DNA of 64,000 nucleotides, taken from assembly GCA_963747535.1 (NCBI GenBank), contig CAVVFX010000002.1, forward strand, positions 806,001-870,000. Reading direction: 5' to 3'. The notes under the pieces were generated by a model that was not told the DNA's origin, ran no database searches, and worked only from the letters and a program-made list of their open reading frames with translations. The position numbers were made by a program, and so were the translations under genes. Shown in pieces: positions 23,546 to 32,338 of this stretch; position 1 is the stretch's first letter, and every line of letters starts with the position of its first letter. Origin of the DNA: CAVVFX01 sp963747535 (GTDB lineage Bacteria > Acidobacteriota > Terriglobia > Bryobacterales > Bryobacteraceae).

Positions 23546-24828
23546 CGCGCCTCCTCGCGCACCTTCCGGGCCAGCTCGAGCAGGTCCTGGCTATATTCGA
23601 CCATGTGGCGGGCGGGGTCGATTGCGGCGAGGTGCTTGCGCGCCCGCTCGCGCGCCTGAGTCAGTGTCTGATGGCACACGATCTCACCTTTTACCATGAC
23701 TGGTTTCTGCAGCGCTTCCGCCCCGCAGGCGCATTCGTCCGAGCATGCCACCAGATCGCGATCAGAATAGCGGAAGACCTGTTTCGAACCGGGCAGAGAA
23801 GTCTTCTCCGCGCTGTACTTGGCGGTTGCCCGCTTCACACCGTTCGACTCCAGCTCGACGATCTTGTAAATCGCGCCCATCGATGGGGCATCGGCGGAGG
23901 TCGCGAGGTCGGTTCCGACACCGAAGCTGTCGACCTGCGCGCCGTCAGCCAGAAGGCTGGCGATGCGAGTTTCATTGAGGTCGCCGCTGAGCATGATCTT
24001 CACATGCTGCATGCCGGCCTGGTCGAGCAGTGACCGGACTTCGCGGGAGAGCGCGAGAAAATCGCCGCTATCAATGCGTACGCCCAGAAGAGGCTCACCG
24101 AGAGCAATGACGCGGCGCGCTCCTTCCAGCGTGTCATAAGTATCGATGAGCTGGACGGTACCTTCCGCGAGGAACTGTTGCAGGCGGCGGAAGGCTTCGA
24201 GCTCCGAGTCGAAGGACATGATCCACGAGTGGGCCGCCGTTCCGACCACCGGTACGCCGTAGCGGAATCCGGCGAGCGCGTTGCTGGTCCCCGCACAGCC
24301 GCCGATGTACGAAGCGCGCGCTCCCAGAACACCGGCTTCGGGAGTATGGGCGCGTCGCGTACCGAATTCATAAACGTCCCGACCCTGTGCGGCGCTGACT
24401 ACCCGGGAGGCTTTGGTCGCAATGAGGGTTTGAAAAGTGAGGGTCGAGAGGAGGTAGGTTTCAGGGATCTGGGCTTCGATGATCGGAGCTTTGATGGTCA
24501 GAATAGGCTCTCCGGCAAACATCGGGGTGCCTTCGGGCACGGCGAAGACATTGCCCGTGAAGCGGAATCCGGCCAGGTAATCAAAGAACTCCGCCGGCGC
24601 ATTCCTGAATTGCGGGAGCCCTCGCAGATAGGCAATCTCGTCGGACTCGAAACGAAGGTTGGCGAGATACGCGAGAGCCTGCTGCAGTCCTGCCACTATG
24701 ATGAAATCGCGATGGAGGGGCAGGCGCCTGACCGAAAGTTCGAAGGTTGCGACGTCGTGATGCCTGGCGGCCGAGAAGTATCCGGCGGCCATCGTGAGTT
24801 CGTAGAGATCGGTGAGGAGGGCGCTCAT
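23542..24828 (-). CDS. pncB: nicotinate phosphoribosyltransferase
   Basis: 428 residues. LTDLYELTMAAGYF at the N-terminus is diagnostic, followed by FEYLAGF-like text (EFFDYLAGFRFTG), ALAGFRYGVPVVGTAAHSW with the catalytic His, LGVRIDSGDFLALSREVR and KIMLSGDLNE. A CxC pair near the C-terminus (ACSDECACG) may bind zinc, as in some members. It makes nicotinate mononucleotide from nicotinate and PRPP, using ATP. AGGAAG precedes the ATG. First gene of the pncB-pncA-xseA run. Confidence 0.95.
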   Translation of the reverse strand: MSALLTDLYELTMAAGYFSAARHHDVATFELSVRRLPLHRDFIIVAGLQQALAYLANLRFESDEIAYLRGLPQFRNAPAEFFDYLAGFRFTGNVFAVPEGTPMFAGEPILTIKAPIIEAQIPETYLLSTLTFQTLIATKASRVVSAAQGRDVYEFGTRRAHTPEAGVLGARASYIGGCAGTSNALAGFRYGVPVVGTAAHSWIMSFDSELEAFRRLQQFLAEGTVQLIDTYDTLEGARRVIALGEPLLGVRIDSGDFLALSREVRSLLDQAGMQHVKIMLSGDLNETRIASLLADGAQVDSFGVGTDLATSADAPSMGAIYKIVELESNGVKRATAKYSAEKTSLPGSKQVFRYSDRDLVACSDECACGAEALQKPVMVKGEIVCHQTLTQARERARKHLAAIDPARHMVEYSQDLLELARKVREEAR

Positions 24829-24837
24829 CTTCCTACC

Positions 24838-24880
24838 GCTGCTTCGCAGCCAGGCAGACCACGAAAAACGATGGTCTGCC
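24838..24880 (-). repeat. palindromic repeat family A, copy 3 (inverted)
   Basis: GCTGC-TTC-GCAGC (24838-24850) is followed by the core GGCAGACCA ... TGGTCTGCC (24853-24880) with a perfect 9-bp stem. Read on the minus strand it matches copy 4 at 30406-30448 closely. It lies between pncB and the DUF4340 gene. Confidence 0.75.
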
Positions 24881-24905
24881 CCACGGGTATCGGTAGGCCT
24901 TTCAT

Positions 24906-26249
24906 TTATTTCTTGGGTGGCGTCTTGGCTGGCGGCTTCGCCGGGGTCACGCCCGCCGCTGCCTTTTGCAGATCGTCCACCGATTTGGCATCCAGCTCAT
25001 AAAAGCCGGGCTCTCCGGCGCGTGCGGCAAAGTACGTATCTTTATCCTTAGTGATAATTACCTTTTCCGTGCGCGGGTTGCTCTTGGAATCGGGCGCCGT
25101 TACGGCCGCTTCGAACACCTCCGCGCCGCCGGCCTGATCGGCGAACTTAGTGGCGGACAGGTCGCGCAATTTGTCGACCACGTTTTGGATGCTGATGGAG
25201 TCCATTTCGGTGCTGCCGGACATCCACTTTTCGCCCGATTTTTGATACGTCGCGTTCTGTAACTGGATTTTGGTCGGCTCGGTGAAGCCGAAGTCAAACA
25301 GCTTCTTGCTGCGGAAATCATCCGCCGATTTATCCAGCGCGTCGCCGAGATCGGAGGCAACCTTGTAGATACCTTCGACCACCGAACTCCTGGCGTAATA
25401 GTTCTTGGCGGAGTCCTTTCGGACTTCCAGCGTTTGGGGTCCGGAATTATCGGTAACCGTGACAGCGGCAATCTTCGGAGAAACGGCGAATGCTGCCTGG
25501 GCCTTCTTGGCATCCTCGGCCGAGATGGTGGTATCCATCTTGGCGTCTTTCAATTTGCGAACCAGGTCGTCGATCTGGCTGCCGTCGGCCCGCATCGGCT
25601 TGGGTTTCACGATGGCCCACTCGTTCTGGGCATTCTTGCCGAACTCGACCGACTGGCCTTTGGCTGCCAGTTGCACGCTGGTCAATTTGTCGGAATTGAA
25701 AGTAAGCAGCCGCTTATCGCGCAGATCCTGGGCCGTCTTGTCGAAGTTAGTCTTGGTGTAAGTCGGAATGACGAATACCCTGCCGTCACCTTCCAGCTTG
25801 GCAAAAACGCCGGAGCCGACCGGACTATCGTCGCCGATCTCCAGCGTCTGGGTTTTGCCATCCTTCTTCGTGATGACAATTTGCTCCTTTGGGCTCCCGA
25901 GGCCGAATTGAGACAGATCGGCCGGTTTCTCGTCCACCACCCGATCGGCGTTGAGCGAGGAGAGGGCGGTAATCATGGAACCGACCGCCTCCTGATCCGC
26001 AGGCATGGCTTTGGGTAGCACGAGCATCCATTTATCGGAGACCTTGGAAACCACCGTAGGTTCGGCGTCTTTCTTCGCGATCTTCACCTCTTTGAACTGG
26101 TCCTCGGGAATTGAGAGGACCTTGGGTGTCTCGGTCGCCGAAGCGGCCGGTTTTTTGGCTTCGTCGGCCTTATGTTTATTGGTCCAGTAAATGCCGCCGA
26201 CGATCGCTGTCAGAACTATGACGGCGGCCAGAAGTCCGTTGGGTTTCAC
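24906..26249 (-). CDS. DUF4340 membrane-anchored protein of ABC cluster
   Basis: 447 residues, GTG start with GAGGAT upstream. One N-terminal membrane anchor (LLAAVIVLTAIVGGIYW) is followed by repeated DUF4340 units, each with a Trp/Val beta core and a Leu-rich helix (KWMLVLPKAMPADQEAVGSM; EWAIVKPKPMRADGSQIDDL; KWMSGSTEMDSISIQNVV). The C-terminus is Pro/Lys-rich. DUF4340 proteins usually follow Gld-type ABC exporters, as here, and probably act outside the membrane. Role in the transporter is unknown. Confidence 0.88.
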   Translation of the reverse strand: MKPNGLLAAVIVLTAIVGGIYWTNKHKADEAKKPAASATETPKVLSIPEDQFKEVKIAKKDAEPTVVSKVSDKWMLVLPKAMPADQEAVGSMITALSSLNADRVVDEKPADLSQFGLGSPKEQIVITKKDGKTQTLEIGDDSPVGSGVFAKLEGDGRVFVIPTYTKTNFDKTAQDLRDKRLLTFNSDKLTSVQLAAKGQSVEFGKNAQNEWAIVKPKPMRADGSQIDDLVRKLKDAKMDTTISAEDAKKAQAAFAVSPKIAAVTVTDNSGPQTLEVRKDSAKNYYARSSVVEGIYKVASDLGDALDKSADDFRSKKLFDFGFTEPTKIQLQNATYQKSGEKWMSGSTEMDSISIQNVVDKLRDLSATKFADQAGGAEVFEAAVTAPDSKSNPRTEKVIITKDKDTYFAARAGEPGFYELDAKSVDDLQKAAAGVTPAKPPAKTPPKK

Positions 26250-26296
26250 TTTTTATCCTCGTGCATAAGTGCAAAAAACACCGACTGAAGTCTGTG

Positions 26297-27652
26297 TTAC
26301 CTGCGCTTCCACCAAACCCCGAAGCCTGAGAGCACTACGATCAGAGGCAGGACGATCACGCTGAACAAAGCGATCATGTTCATCTGCCTTCCGCTGAGCA
26401 TAATGCGGCGATCTTCGGGCTCCTTGCTGGGAATCGAGATGAGCGATTCATCCGCGGTAAGCCAATTCACCATGTTCAACGCCAGGTCCTTGTTCGCTGT
26501 CGGATAGCTGAGAGCCGAATTGGAAACCCAACTCGAGCTGCCGACGACTATGAGGCGGCCCTTGCCATTAACGGTCCCGCCCGCGCCGAGCGTGAAGGGT
26601 CCCTTCTTGTCTTTGTCGGGATCCAGTTTGATTGGCGGTGTGAGACCAATCTTTTCATAGCTGGTATCGGAAGTCTCAAACAGTTTCTCCATGCCCGAAC
26701 CGCTCTTCACATCGAGACTGCGGGAAAGCGGGAAGACGGTTGCGCTACGGCCCATCTCCTTAACGACGGGCTGAGATTCGTAGTGACCCACTACCGGCGC
26801 AGCCTCACCGAACACCTGCGAATAGGGACCCACGTCATAGATGAGGTCATTACTGACCGTGACGCCCCAGCCGGCCACCAGCTTTTCAAGTTCCGGTTCG
26901 CCTTCGGCCGCACCGCCGCGATCGGGGATGGCGGGCGTGAACATGATGAGCGCTTTGCCTCCGTCGTCGACGAACTTCTTGACAGCATCGCGCACGGGCG
27001 GAATATAGTCGTGAGTCGGGCCGGCGACGACGACGATGGTGCAGGCTTTATCGACTTCGGCCTTCTGCAGCATGGGCAGTTCTTTGGTCTTGATACCGTT
27101 CTTTTCGAGGAGATCCTTGAAACCGGAATAACCTTCGCGGCCGGTTTCGGTGATGCTACCCTCGCCGCTACCGGAGATGAAGCAGGCGGTACGGACACTG
27201 CTGGTCATCGAGCGTTTGATCGCGCCGGTGATTTCCTCCTCCGTCAGGGACTTGGCCTCCTCATGCTTTTTTGTGGCCTCGTTGTCGACGAAGATCGAAC
27301 CGTAGTTCTGTACATGCGCGAGTCGCGCAAGCTCAGGCTTCTTTTCCGGATCGATGTAAGTCACTTTGATGTCTTTTGACTGATCCTTGTAGCGGTCGAG
27401 AGTCGCTTGTGCAGTTGCAAACGCGCTCGTTTTATCCCAGTACGTGATGCTGATATCGTTCTTCAGACCCTTAAGCGTCTGTTTGGTCGCATCCGACAAA
27501 CTGAATTGCTTGTTGGCCGTCGCATCATAGGACTTATTATTTGCATTGGCAAGCCAGTTGGCTCCGACCACAATCGCCAGGACGACCAGGATGTAGACGG
27601 CAAGATAGGCGCCGTACCGGGTCTGGCGGGCTTTCATCCACGATGTATTCAT
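26297..27652 (-). CDS. GldG-like ABC-associated extracytoplasmic protein
   Basis: 451 residues from ATG 27650-27652 (MNTSWMKARQ), chosen over 27670 because it avoids overlap with the permease and has GGAGGG upstream. An N-terminal membrane segment (YLAVYILVVLAIVVGANWLA), a large outer domain with KQFSLSDATKQTLKGLKNDI and a C-terminal membrane segment (IALFSVIVLPLIVVLSGFGVWW) match GldG/ABC_transp_aux proteins. GldG works with GldA and GldF in gliding Bacteroidetes; in other phyla the role is not settled. Third gene of the cluster. Confidence 0.88.
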   Translation of the reverse strand: MNTSWMKARQTRYGAYLAVYILVVLAIVVGANWLANANNKSYDATANKQFSLSDATKQTLKGLKNDISITYWDKTSAFATAQATLDRYKDQSKDIKVTYIDPEKKPELARLAHVQNYGSIFVDNEATKKHEEAKSLTEEEITGAIKRSMTSSVRTACFISGSGEGSITETGREGYSGFKDLLEKNGIKTKELPMLQKAEVDKACTIVVVAGPTHDYIPPVRDAVKKFVDDGGKALIMFTPAIPDRGGAAEGEPELEKLVAGWGVTVSNDLIYDVGPYSQVFGEAAPVVGHYESQPVVKEMGRSATVFPLSRSLDVKSGSGMEKLFETSDTSYEKIGLTPPIKLDPDKDKKGPFTLGAGGTVNGKGRLIVVGSSSWVSNSALSYPTANKDLALNMVNWLTADESLISIPSKEPEDRRIMLSGRQMNMIALFSVIVLPLIVVLSGFGVWWKRR

Positions 27653-27657
27653 TTGCG

Positions 27658-28422
27658 TTATGCCCTCCACCTTAGAGACTCGATGGAGCGCTCGGTCAGG
27701 AAAAGACCAAAGAAGATGACGGACACAAAGTAAACCACGTCTTTCAGTTCAATCACTCCTCGCGTGAACGACTCGCCGTGCGACAGCACGGAGCAGTAAG
27801 CCAGCACTTTCGCCCACGCGGCCGTTTCAAAATTCAGCCAGCTCAAAACCCACAACAGAAGCACCACCGCGAAGGTCACACTACCGGCGATGATCTGATT
27901 CTTGGTGGTAGTGGAGATAAATGTGCCGATCGCCAGAATCGCCGCGCCCTGCAGGATCAGGCCGAGAAGACCAGCGAGAATTGGCTTCCAGTCGGGTCTG
28001 CCGTAGGCAAACAGCATGAGGATATTGAGACAGGATATCCCGACGATTACCAGGAACATGATCAAAGATCCCAGCCATTTACCGATCACCAGTTCGTAAT
28101 CCTTGATCGGAGAAGTCAGCAGAAGTTCGATGGTGCCGCGGTTTTTCTCCTCGGCGAACAGGCGCATGGTCATCATGGGGATGAGGAACAGCACGATGAC
28201 GCTCATGTTACTGAGCAGGGGTCCAATCACCAGTTCGTTGACGCTCATCGGTTGCGTGCGGCCGCTCATCTGCATTTCGAGACCAGCTTGCACGAAGTAA
28301 GCAATCGCGCGCCAGAAGAAGTAGCCAAAGATGACGGCGAAAACGGTGATCAGAAGATATGCGATCGGGGAAGAGAAATAGGATTTTAGTTCCTTACGGC
28401 AGATGACCCAGATGTTTTTCAT
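27658..28422 (-). CDS. GldF-like ABC transporter permease
   Basis: 254 residues with six membrane segments (for example YLLITVFAVIFGYFFW, MSVIVLFLIPMMTMRLF, LIMFLVIVGISCLNILMLF). FAEEKNRGTIELLLTSPI is the signature loop of ABC-2 type permeases. Its ATG shares a base with the TAA of the ATPase gene (TAATG), so translation is coupled. It forms the membrane channel or a gate with the ATPase. Confidence 0.92.
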   Translation of the reverse strand: MKNIWVICRKELKSYFSSPIAYLLITVFAVIFGYFFWRAIAYFVQAGLEMQMSGRTQPMSVNELVIGPLLSNMSVIVLFLIPMMTMRLFAEEKNRGTIELLLTSPIKDYELVIGKWLGSLIMFLVIVGISCLNILMLFAYGRPDWKPILAGLLGLILQGAAILAIGTFISTTTKNQIIAGSVTFAVVLLLWVLSWLNFETAAWAKVLAYCSVLSHGESFTRGVIELKDVVYFVSVIFFGLFLTERSIESLRWRA

Positions 28423-29426
28423 TATTTGTCTCCTTCGGGGCGCACGGATAATTCGGGCGCCGGGGCTTCAAGAGCCGGCGAAGCCGACTCTCCGGTCAGT
28501 TGGAGGAAGATATCCTCGAGGGTCATATTGATGCCGCGCATTTCCTGCAGATTCCAGCCGGACTGGACCACCGCGCGTGCGAGTTCGGGCCGGACCGATT
28601 GACCGGTCAGGCTCTCCACTTCGACCACCACCCGCGAATCCTTGGTGTCCTTCACTTCCACGCGGCTCACGCCGGGAATCTGTTCGAAGCGTTGGCGCAC
28701 ATCCGCTGGATTGAGGTTGCTGTATTGCACTTCGAGAGAGACCGTGTCGGTGCCGCTCCTCATCTTGCTGGTCAGATTGCTGACCGATTCGCTGGCGACG
28801 ATGCGCCCACGATTGATAATCAGCACCTTCTGGCAGGAGTGTTCCACCTCTGACAGGATGTGCGTACTCAAGATGATGGTATGGTCTCCCGAGAGACTGG
28901 CAATCAGCTCGCGAGTTTCGATGATCTGCTTGGGATCGAGGCCGGACGTGGGTTCGTCGAGGATCAGGACATCGGGGTTGTGCAGAATGGCCTGGGCGAG
29001 CCCTACGCGCTGCCGGTAGCCTTTGGAAAGCTTGCTGATCAACTTAGTCTTAACGTCGGCTATGGCACAGCGCCCGGCAGCCTCGTTCACCCTTTTGGCG
29101 ACGTCGCCGCTGGGGATTCCCTTCAGCCGTGCAACGAAGGTAAGGTATTCGCTTACCTCCATCTCCGGGTAGAGCGGCGGGGTTTCGGGCAGATAGCCGA
29201 TACGTTTCTTGACCTCCATCGGGTTCTCAAGAACATCGAAACCGGCAATGCTCGCCTTTCCCGAGGTTGGGGGCAGGAAGCAGGTAAGGACCCGCATAGT
29301 GGTAGTCTTCCCGGCGCCATTGGGGCCGAGGAAGCCTACTATCTCGCCTTTGCCAACCTCGAAGGAGATGTTGTCGACCGCAACATGACGCGCGTAGCGC
29401 TTGGTCAGACCTTCGACTTTAATCAT
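28422..29426 (-). CDS. GldA-like ABC transporter ATP-binding protein
   Basis: 334 residues. Walker A is GPNGAGKTT, the signature motif is LSKGYRQRVGLAQA, Walker B is VLILDEPTSGLDP, and the H-loop is ILSTHILSEV. A C-terminal extension of about 100 residues with SLEVQYSNLNPADV is typical of GldA-type ATPases. It is the first gene of the four-gene minus-strand cluster with the permease, GldG-like and DUF4340 proteins. The cargo cannot be told from sequence. Confidence 0.94.
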   Translation of the reverse strand: MIKVEGLTKRYARHVAVDNISFEVGKGEIVGFLGPNGAGKTTTMRVLTCFLPPTSGKASIAGFDVLENPMEVKKRIGYLPETPPLYPEMEVSEYLTFVARLKGIPSGDVAKRVNEAAGRCAIADVKTKLISKLSKGYRQRVGLAQAILHNPDVLILDEPTSGLDPKQIIETRELIASLSGDHTIILSTHILSEVEHSCQKVLIINRGRIVASESVSNLTSKMRSGTDTVSLEVQYSNLNPADVRQRFEQIPGVSRVEVKDTKDSRVVVEVESLTGQSVRPELARAVVQSGWNLQEMRGINMTLEDIFLQLTGESASPALEAPAPELSVRPEGDK

Positions 29427-29591
29427 AAGTAAAAAATAAGTGACGAAACTTGCGAAATCAGCGTTTCAGAAAGAGCGCTTCACAGCAGAGTGCCATACAG
29501 CTAACTCACACTGTACGCGTTCGCGTTTGTCTTGCCTGAGAATCTATCATAACAGGTAGGACTGCACAAGCTCAGGACCTACATCTACTTC

Positions 29592-30263
29592 ATGCCTCTT
29601 TCCCTTTTTGCCGCCTTCATTGGAATCGCAGGAGCATGCGCGGGAGCTTATCTGCCGGTCGCGCACGGCCGCGCGCGCGTATTCGTGCCGTTGAGCGGGG
29701 CGATCCTGCTGGCGGTCTCGCTGTTTTCGATTCTGCCGGAGACGGCCGGTAAGACGGGGTGGTTGCGAACTGGAATCCTTTTCGGGGCCGGATACGCGGT
29801 CCTGTTCGTCGTGGACCGGTATGTCCATCCGGTGTGTCCCTCGTGCTCCCACACTCACGATCATGGACACTGCGACGTGGAACTGCACGGGTTCAGCGTT
29901 CCGCTGATCGTGGCGACGTCGATCCACGCGTTTATCGACGGCTGGGGTATGACGGTTGCGCAGAATTCCGGCGCGGGATCGATGCGGACTACGATTCCGC
30001 TCGCGGTGCTGCTGCATAAGATTCCCGAAGGCCTGGCTTTGGGTGTGATGCTGCGAGCATCGCTCAAGTCGCGCGGCGCGGCTGCGGCATGGGGTGTCGG
30101 AGCAGAACTCGCGACCGCCGTCGGAGCGATCGTCGCGCTGTCCCTGACGCCGGGGGTATGGGCTAGCGATCTGCTGGCCGTGGCAGGGGGTACCTTTCTG
30201 TACCTTGGATTCCATGCCGTGCATGGAGCGCTGGGATGGCGCTTGTTGCCGGCGCGGCGATAA
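29592..30263 (+). CDS. ZIP family divalent metal transporter
   Basis: 223 residues with about seven membrane segments. The metal-path motifs are in HAFIDGWGMTVA and LLHKIPEGLALG. A His/Cys-rich loop (CPSCSHTHDHGHC) follows the third membrane segment and probably binds zinc. ZIP proteins bring Zn or related metals into the cytosol. No recognisable Zur/Fur box was found in the 165-base gap to the divergent ABC cluster. Confidence 0.9.
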   Translation: MPLSLFAAFIGIAGACAGAYLPVAHGRARVFVPLSGAILLAVSLFSILPETAGKTGWLRTGILFGAGYAVLFVVDRYVHPVCPSCSHTHDHGHCDVELHGFSVPLIVATSIHAFIDGWGMTVAQNSGAGSMRTTIPLAVLLHKIPEGLALGVMLRASLKSRGAAAAWGVGAELATAVGAIVALSLTPGVWASDLLAVAGGTFLYLGFHAVHGALGWRLLPARR

Positions 30264-30400
30264 GGCTGGCCCTGAGATCCGACTATGAAATACTTTCGTC
30301 TTAGATCCATCACAGCTTGCGGACTTCGATGCCAATGCAGTGCTGACTGAGTACGAGCTGATCGAATTGCAATAGTTTCTTAACCGGTGACCGGCCCCCC

Positions 30401-30525
30401 GGTGGGGCAGACCATCGTTTTTTGTGGTCTGCCGGCTGCGGAGCAGCCTCTCGGCTTTGGTCTTTTGTGGGGCGGACGCCCACGTCCGCAAGCGACCCCC
30501 TGGTCGCTTTTGTCGCTCCAGCGAC
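30401..30525 (+). repeat. palindromic repeat family A, copy 4, plus extra hairpins
   Basis: The core 30406-30433 has a perfect 9-bp stem (GGCAGACCA/TGGTCTGCC), followed by GGCTGC-GGA-GCAGCC (30434-30448). Three more hairpins follow: GCGGAC/GTCCGC (30472-30489), AAGCGACC-CCCT-GGTCGCTT (30490-30509, then TT) and GTCGCT-CC-AGCGAC (30512-30525). A second GGCTGCGGAGCAGCC is at 30680-30694. The gap 30264-30772 has no gene. The fourth hairpin with its T-rich end could terminate the ZIP transcript. Confidence 0.7.
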
Positions 30526-30772
30526 TGACTTTGGTGTGCGAAGCTGCCTGGGTTGCGAGTCTTTCTGCGGCTTTGCCTTTCGCTCGACCATTCGAGACGA
30601 AGCCGGAGAAACGTGCTTTCCCCATTACACGTGCCCGCTGCTTCGCGAGAAGTTGAAATTCAAATGGCCAAAGCCGAGCGGCTGCGGAGCAGCCTGGCCT
30701 GCGGCGACTCTGCACTACCGGGGAAGAACCTGGCAAGACAACTGGCGCAAAGCCTCTAAGACCAACACCGGA

Positions 30773-32065
30773 TCACCCCCACCACGAATCGCCTTTGGCG
30801 ATGTGCGCCCGCAACCAGTCCTCGTTGATTTCAAGTCCCAGCCCCGGCCCTTCCGGGACTGGAAACACGCTCTTTCGTACCGCAGGTTCCGGCCCTTGCG
30901 CCATCTTTTCCTTGTTGCCTCGAAAGGCTCCCAGAGCATTTTCAACCTTAAAGAAGTTCTGCACGGCGGCGCCCACATGCATCGACGAATAGAAACGGAT
31001 CAACGAGCAGGGACCGCTGTGCATCCCCATAGGTGTACGGGTAAGAGCAGCGTAATCGGCTATTTTTCGACATCCCGTGATGCCGCCAGAGTATGCCACA
31101 TCCGGGTGAATCATATCTAGGACCTGGTTGTCGAGATAAGGCCGGAATCCCTCCACCAATTCGACCTTTTCGCCCGCCAGCAATGGCACGCGCGTCGATC
31201 GCTTCAGTTCCAACCAGGCTTCGGAGTACCGAACGGTCAACGGATCTTCAATCCAAAGAGGATCGATTGGCTCGATGGCCTTGCAGAGGCCGATCGCACT
31301 GCGCGTATCGAACTGTCCGGTGCAGTGCATTGCGATATCGATGTCGTCGCCGAGCGCCTCCCTGAGATTGGCGTAATCGTGCGCCGTCTTACGGAAGACG
31401 CCGCCGTCCAGGGTTGGGTTATAAGGACCGGTCGGCCGCCCGCCGCCGCGCCCCCCACCCCCGCGACCCTCGCCCCCTCCAGTGCCGGCGCCAGCGCCCG
31501 GAAAACCGAACCCAAATTTGAATGCTGTGAATCCCTCGGGTGCCGATTTCACCTGCTGCGCCCAACTCCGGCACTCGGCCTTATCCGACATGTCCCGCGG
31601 TCCGCCGTGCGAGTAAACGGGAATCTCTTTCCGGATGGGACCGCCGATAAGCCGGTAAACAGGCAGCCCGATAATCTTGCCCGCCAGATCCCAAAGCGCG
31701 ATGTCGACACCGCTTACGGTCGGGATATTGGCCATGAATGAGTACTGTGTGGCCGCCATAAAATAAAAATGGCGTTCGATTGCCAGCGGATCCTGACCGA
31801 TTAGCTGAGGCAGCATCAGCGCGATCCTTTGCCGTGCGGCGGCCGAAGGCAAACCCGCTTCACCGTACCCTACGATGCCGGCATCCGTTTCAATCCGAAT
31901 CAGACATCCGTCGCCCACATTGTCCAGCCCCATGGTCTTGATCGCCGTAATCTTGACCATCTTGGAGGCCGGCGAAGCCAAGGCGCGAAAGTTGGTCAGC
32001 CATCCCGCTGCAGGCATCGCTAAAGCACATTTCAACAGATCTCGCCGCGTCAGGTTCATGTTCAT
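30773..32065 (-). CDS. TAT-exported enolase-superfamily (mandelate racemase-like) protein
   Basis: 430 residues from ATG 32063-32065; the leader MNMNLTRRDLLKCALAMPAA has the twin-arginine motif. An enolase N-domain (VKITAIKTMGLDNVGDGCLI) precedes the barrel: GFTAFKFGFGF, DIDIAMHCTGQFD, PLWIEDPL, LLAGEKVE and MGMHSGPCSL. The Asp, Glu, Glu metal set and the His after the barrel fit the mandelate racemase/galactonate dehydratase group. A Gly/Arg-rich insert (about residues 190-220, e.g. GGGEGRGGGGRGGGRP) interrupts the barrel just after strand 2. Sugar-acid dehydration in the periplasm is an inference. Confidence 0.85.
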   Translation of the reverse strand: MNMNLTRRDLLKCALAMPAAGWLTNFRALASPASKMVKITAIKTMGLDNVGDGCLIRIETDAGIVGYGEAGLPSAAARQRIALMLPQLIGQDPLAIERHFYFMAATQYSFMANIPTVSGVDIALWDLAGKIIGLPVYRLIGGPIRKEIPVYSHGGPRDMSDKAECRSWAQQVKSAPEGFTAFKFGFGFPGAGAGTGGGEGRGGGGRGGGRPTGPYNPTLDGGVFRKTAHDYANLREALGDDIDIAMHCTGQFDTRSAIGLCKAIEPIDPLWIEDPLTVRYSEAWLELKRSTRVPLLAGEKVELVEGFRPYLDNQVLDMIHPDVAYSGGITGCRKIADYAALTRTPMGMHSGPCSLIRFYSSMHVGAAVQNFFKVENALGAFRGNKEKMAQGPEPAVRKSVFPVPEGPGLGLEINEDWLRAHIAKGDSWWG

Positions 32066-32338
32066 ACTAATTTCCGTTATGGCTCCCGGTGGGCTAGTAT
32101 ACACCCAACCACCATCCTTTGATCTTGCTTGGGAGTTGCAATTCTTGGCGCCGGGAGCCGCCCTCCACCCCGTCCGGGCGCACTATACCCAGCCTTTGTT
32201 CGGTCTGGGTTTTTCTTCCCTGCCGGTTGGCCGCCGCCTTTGGCCAGCGCTGCCGCTTGCAAACGCGGCAACACGCCACCTTCGGGCAGCGCAGTTTTTC
32301 GAGAGCAGGCTAGGCACTGGATCGAGGAAGTGCGCAAT

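Noticed and set aside
30422..31120. Plus-strand ORF of 232 codons between ZIP and the enolase-family gene
   Set aside because: Built from palindromic repeats and the antisense of the enolase-family gene; no coding motifs.
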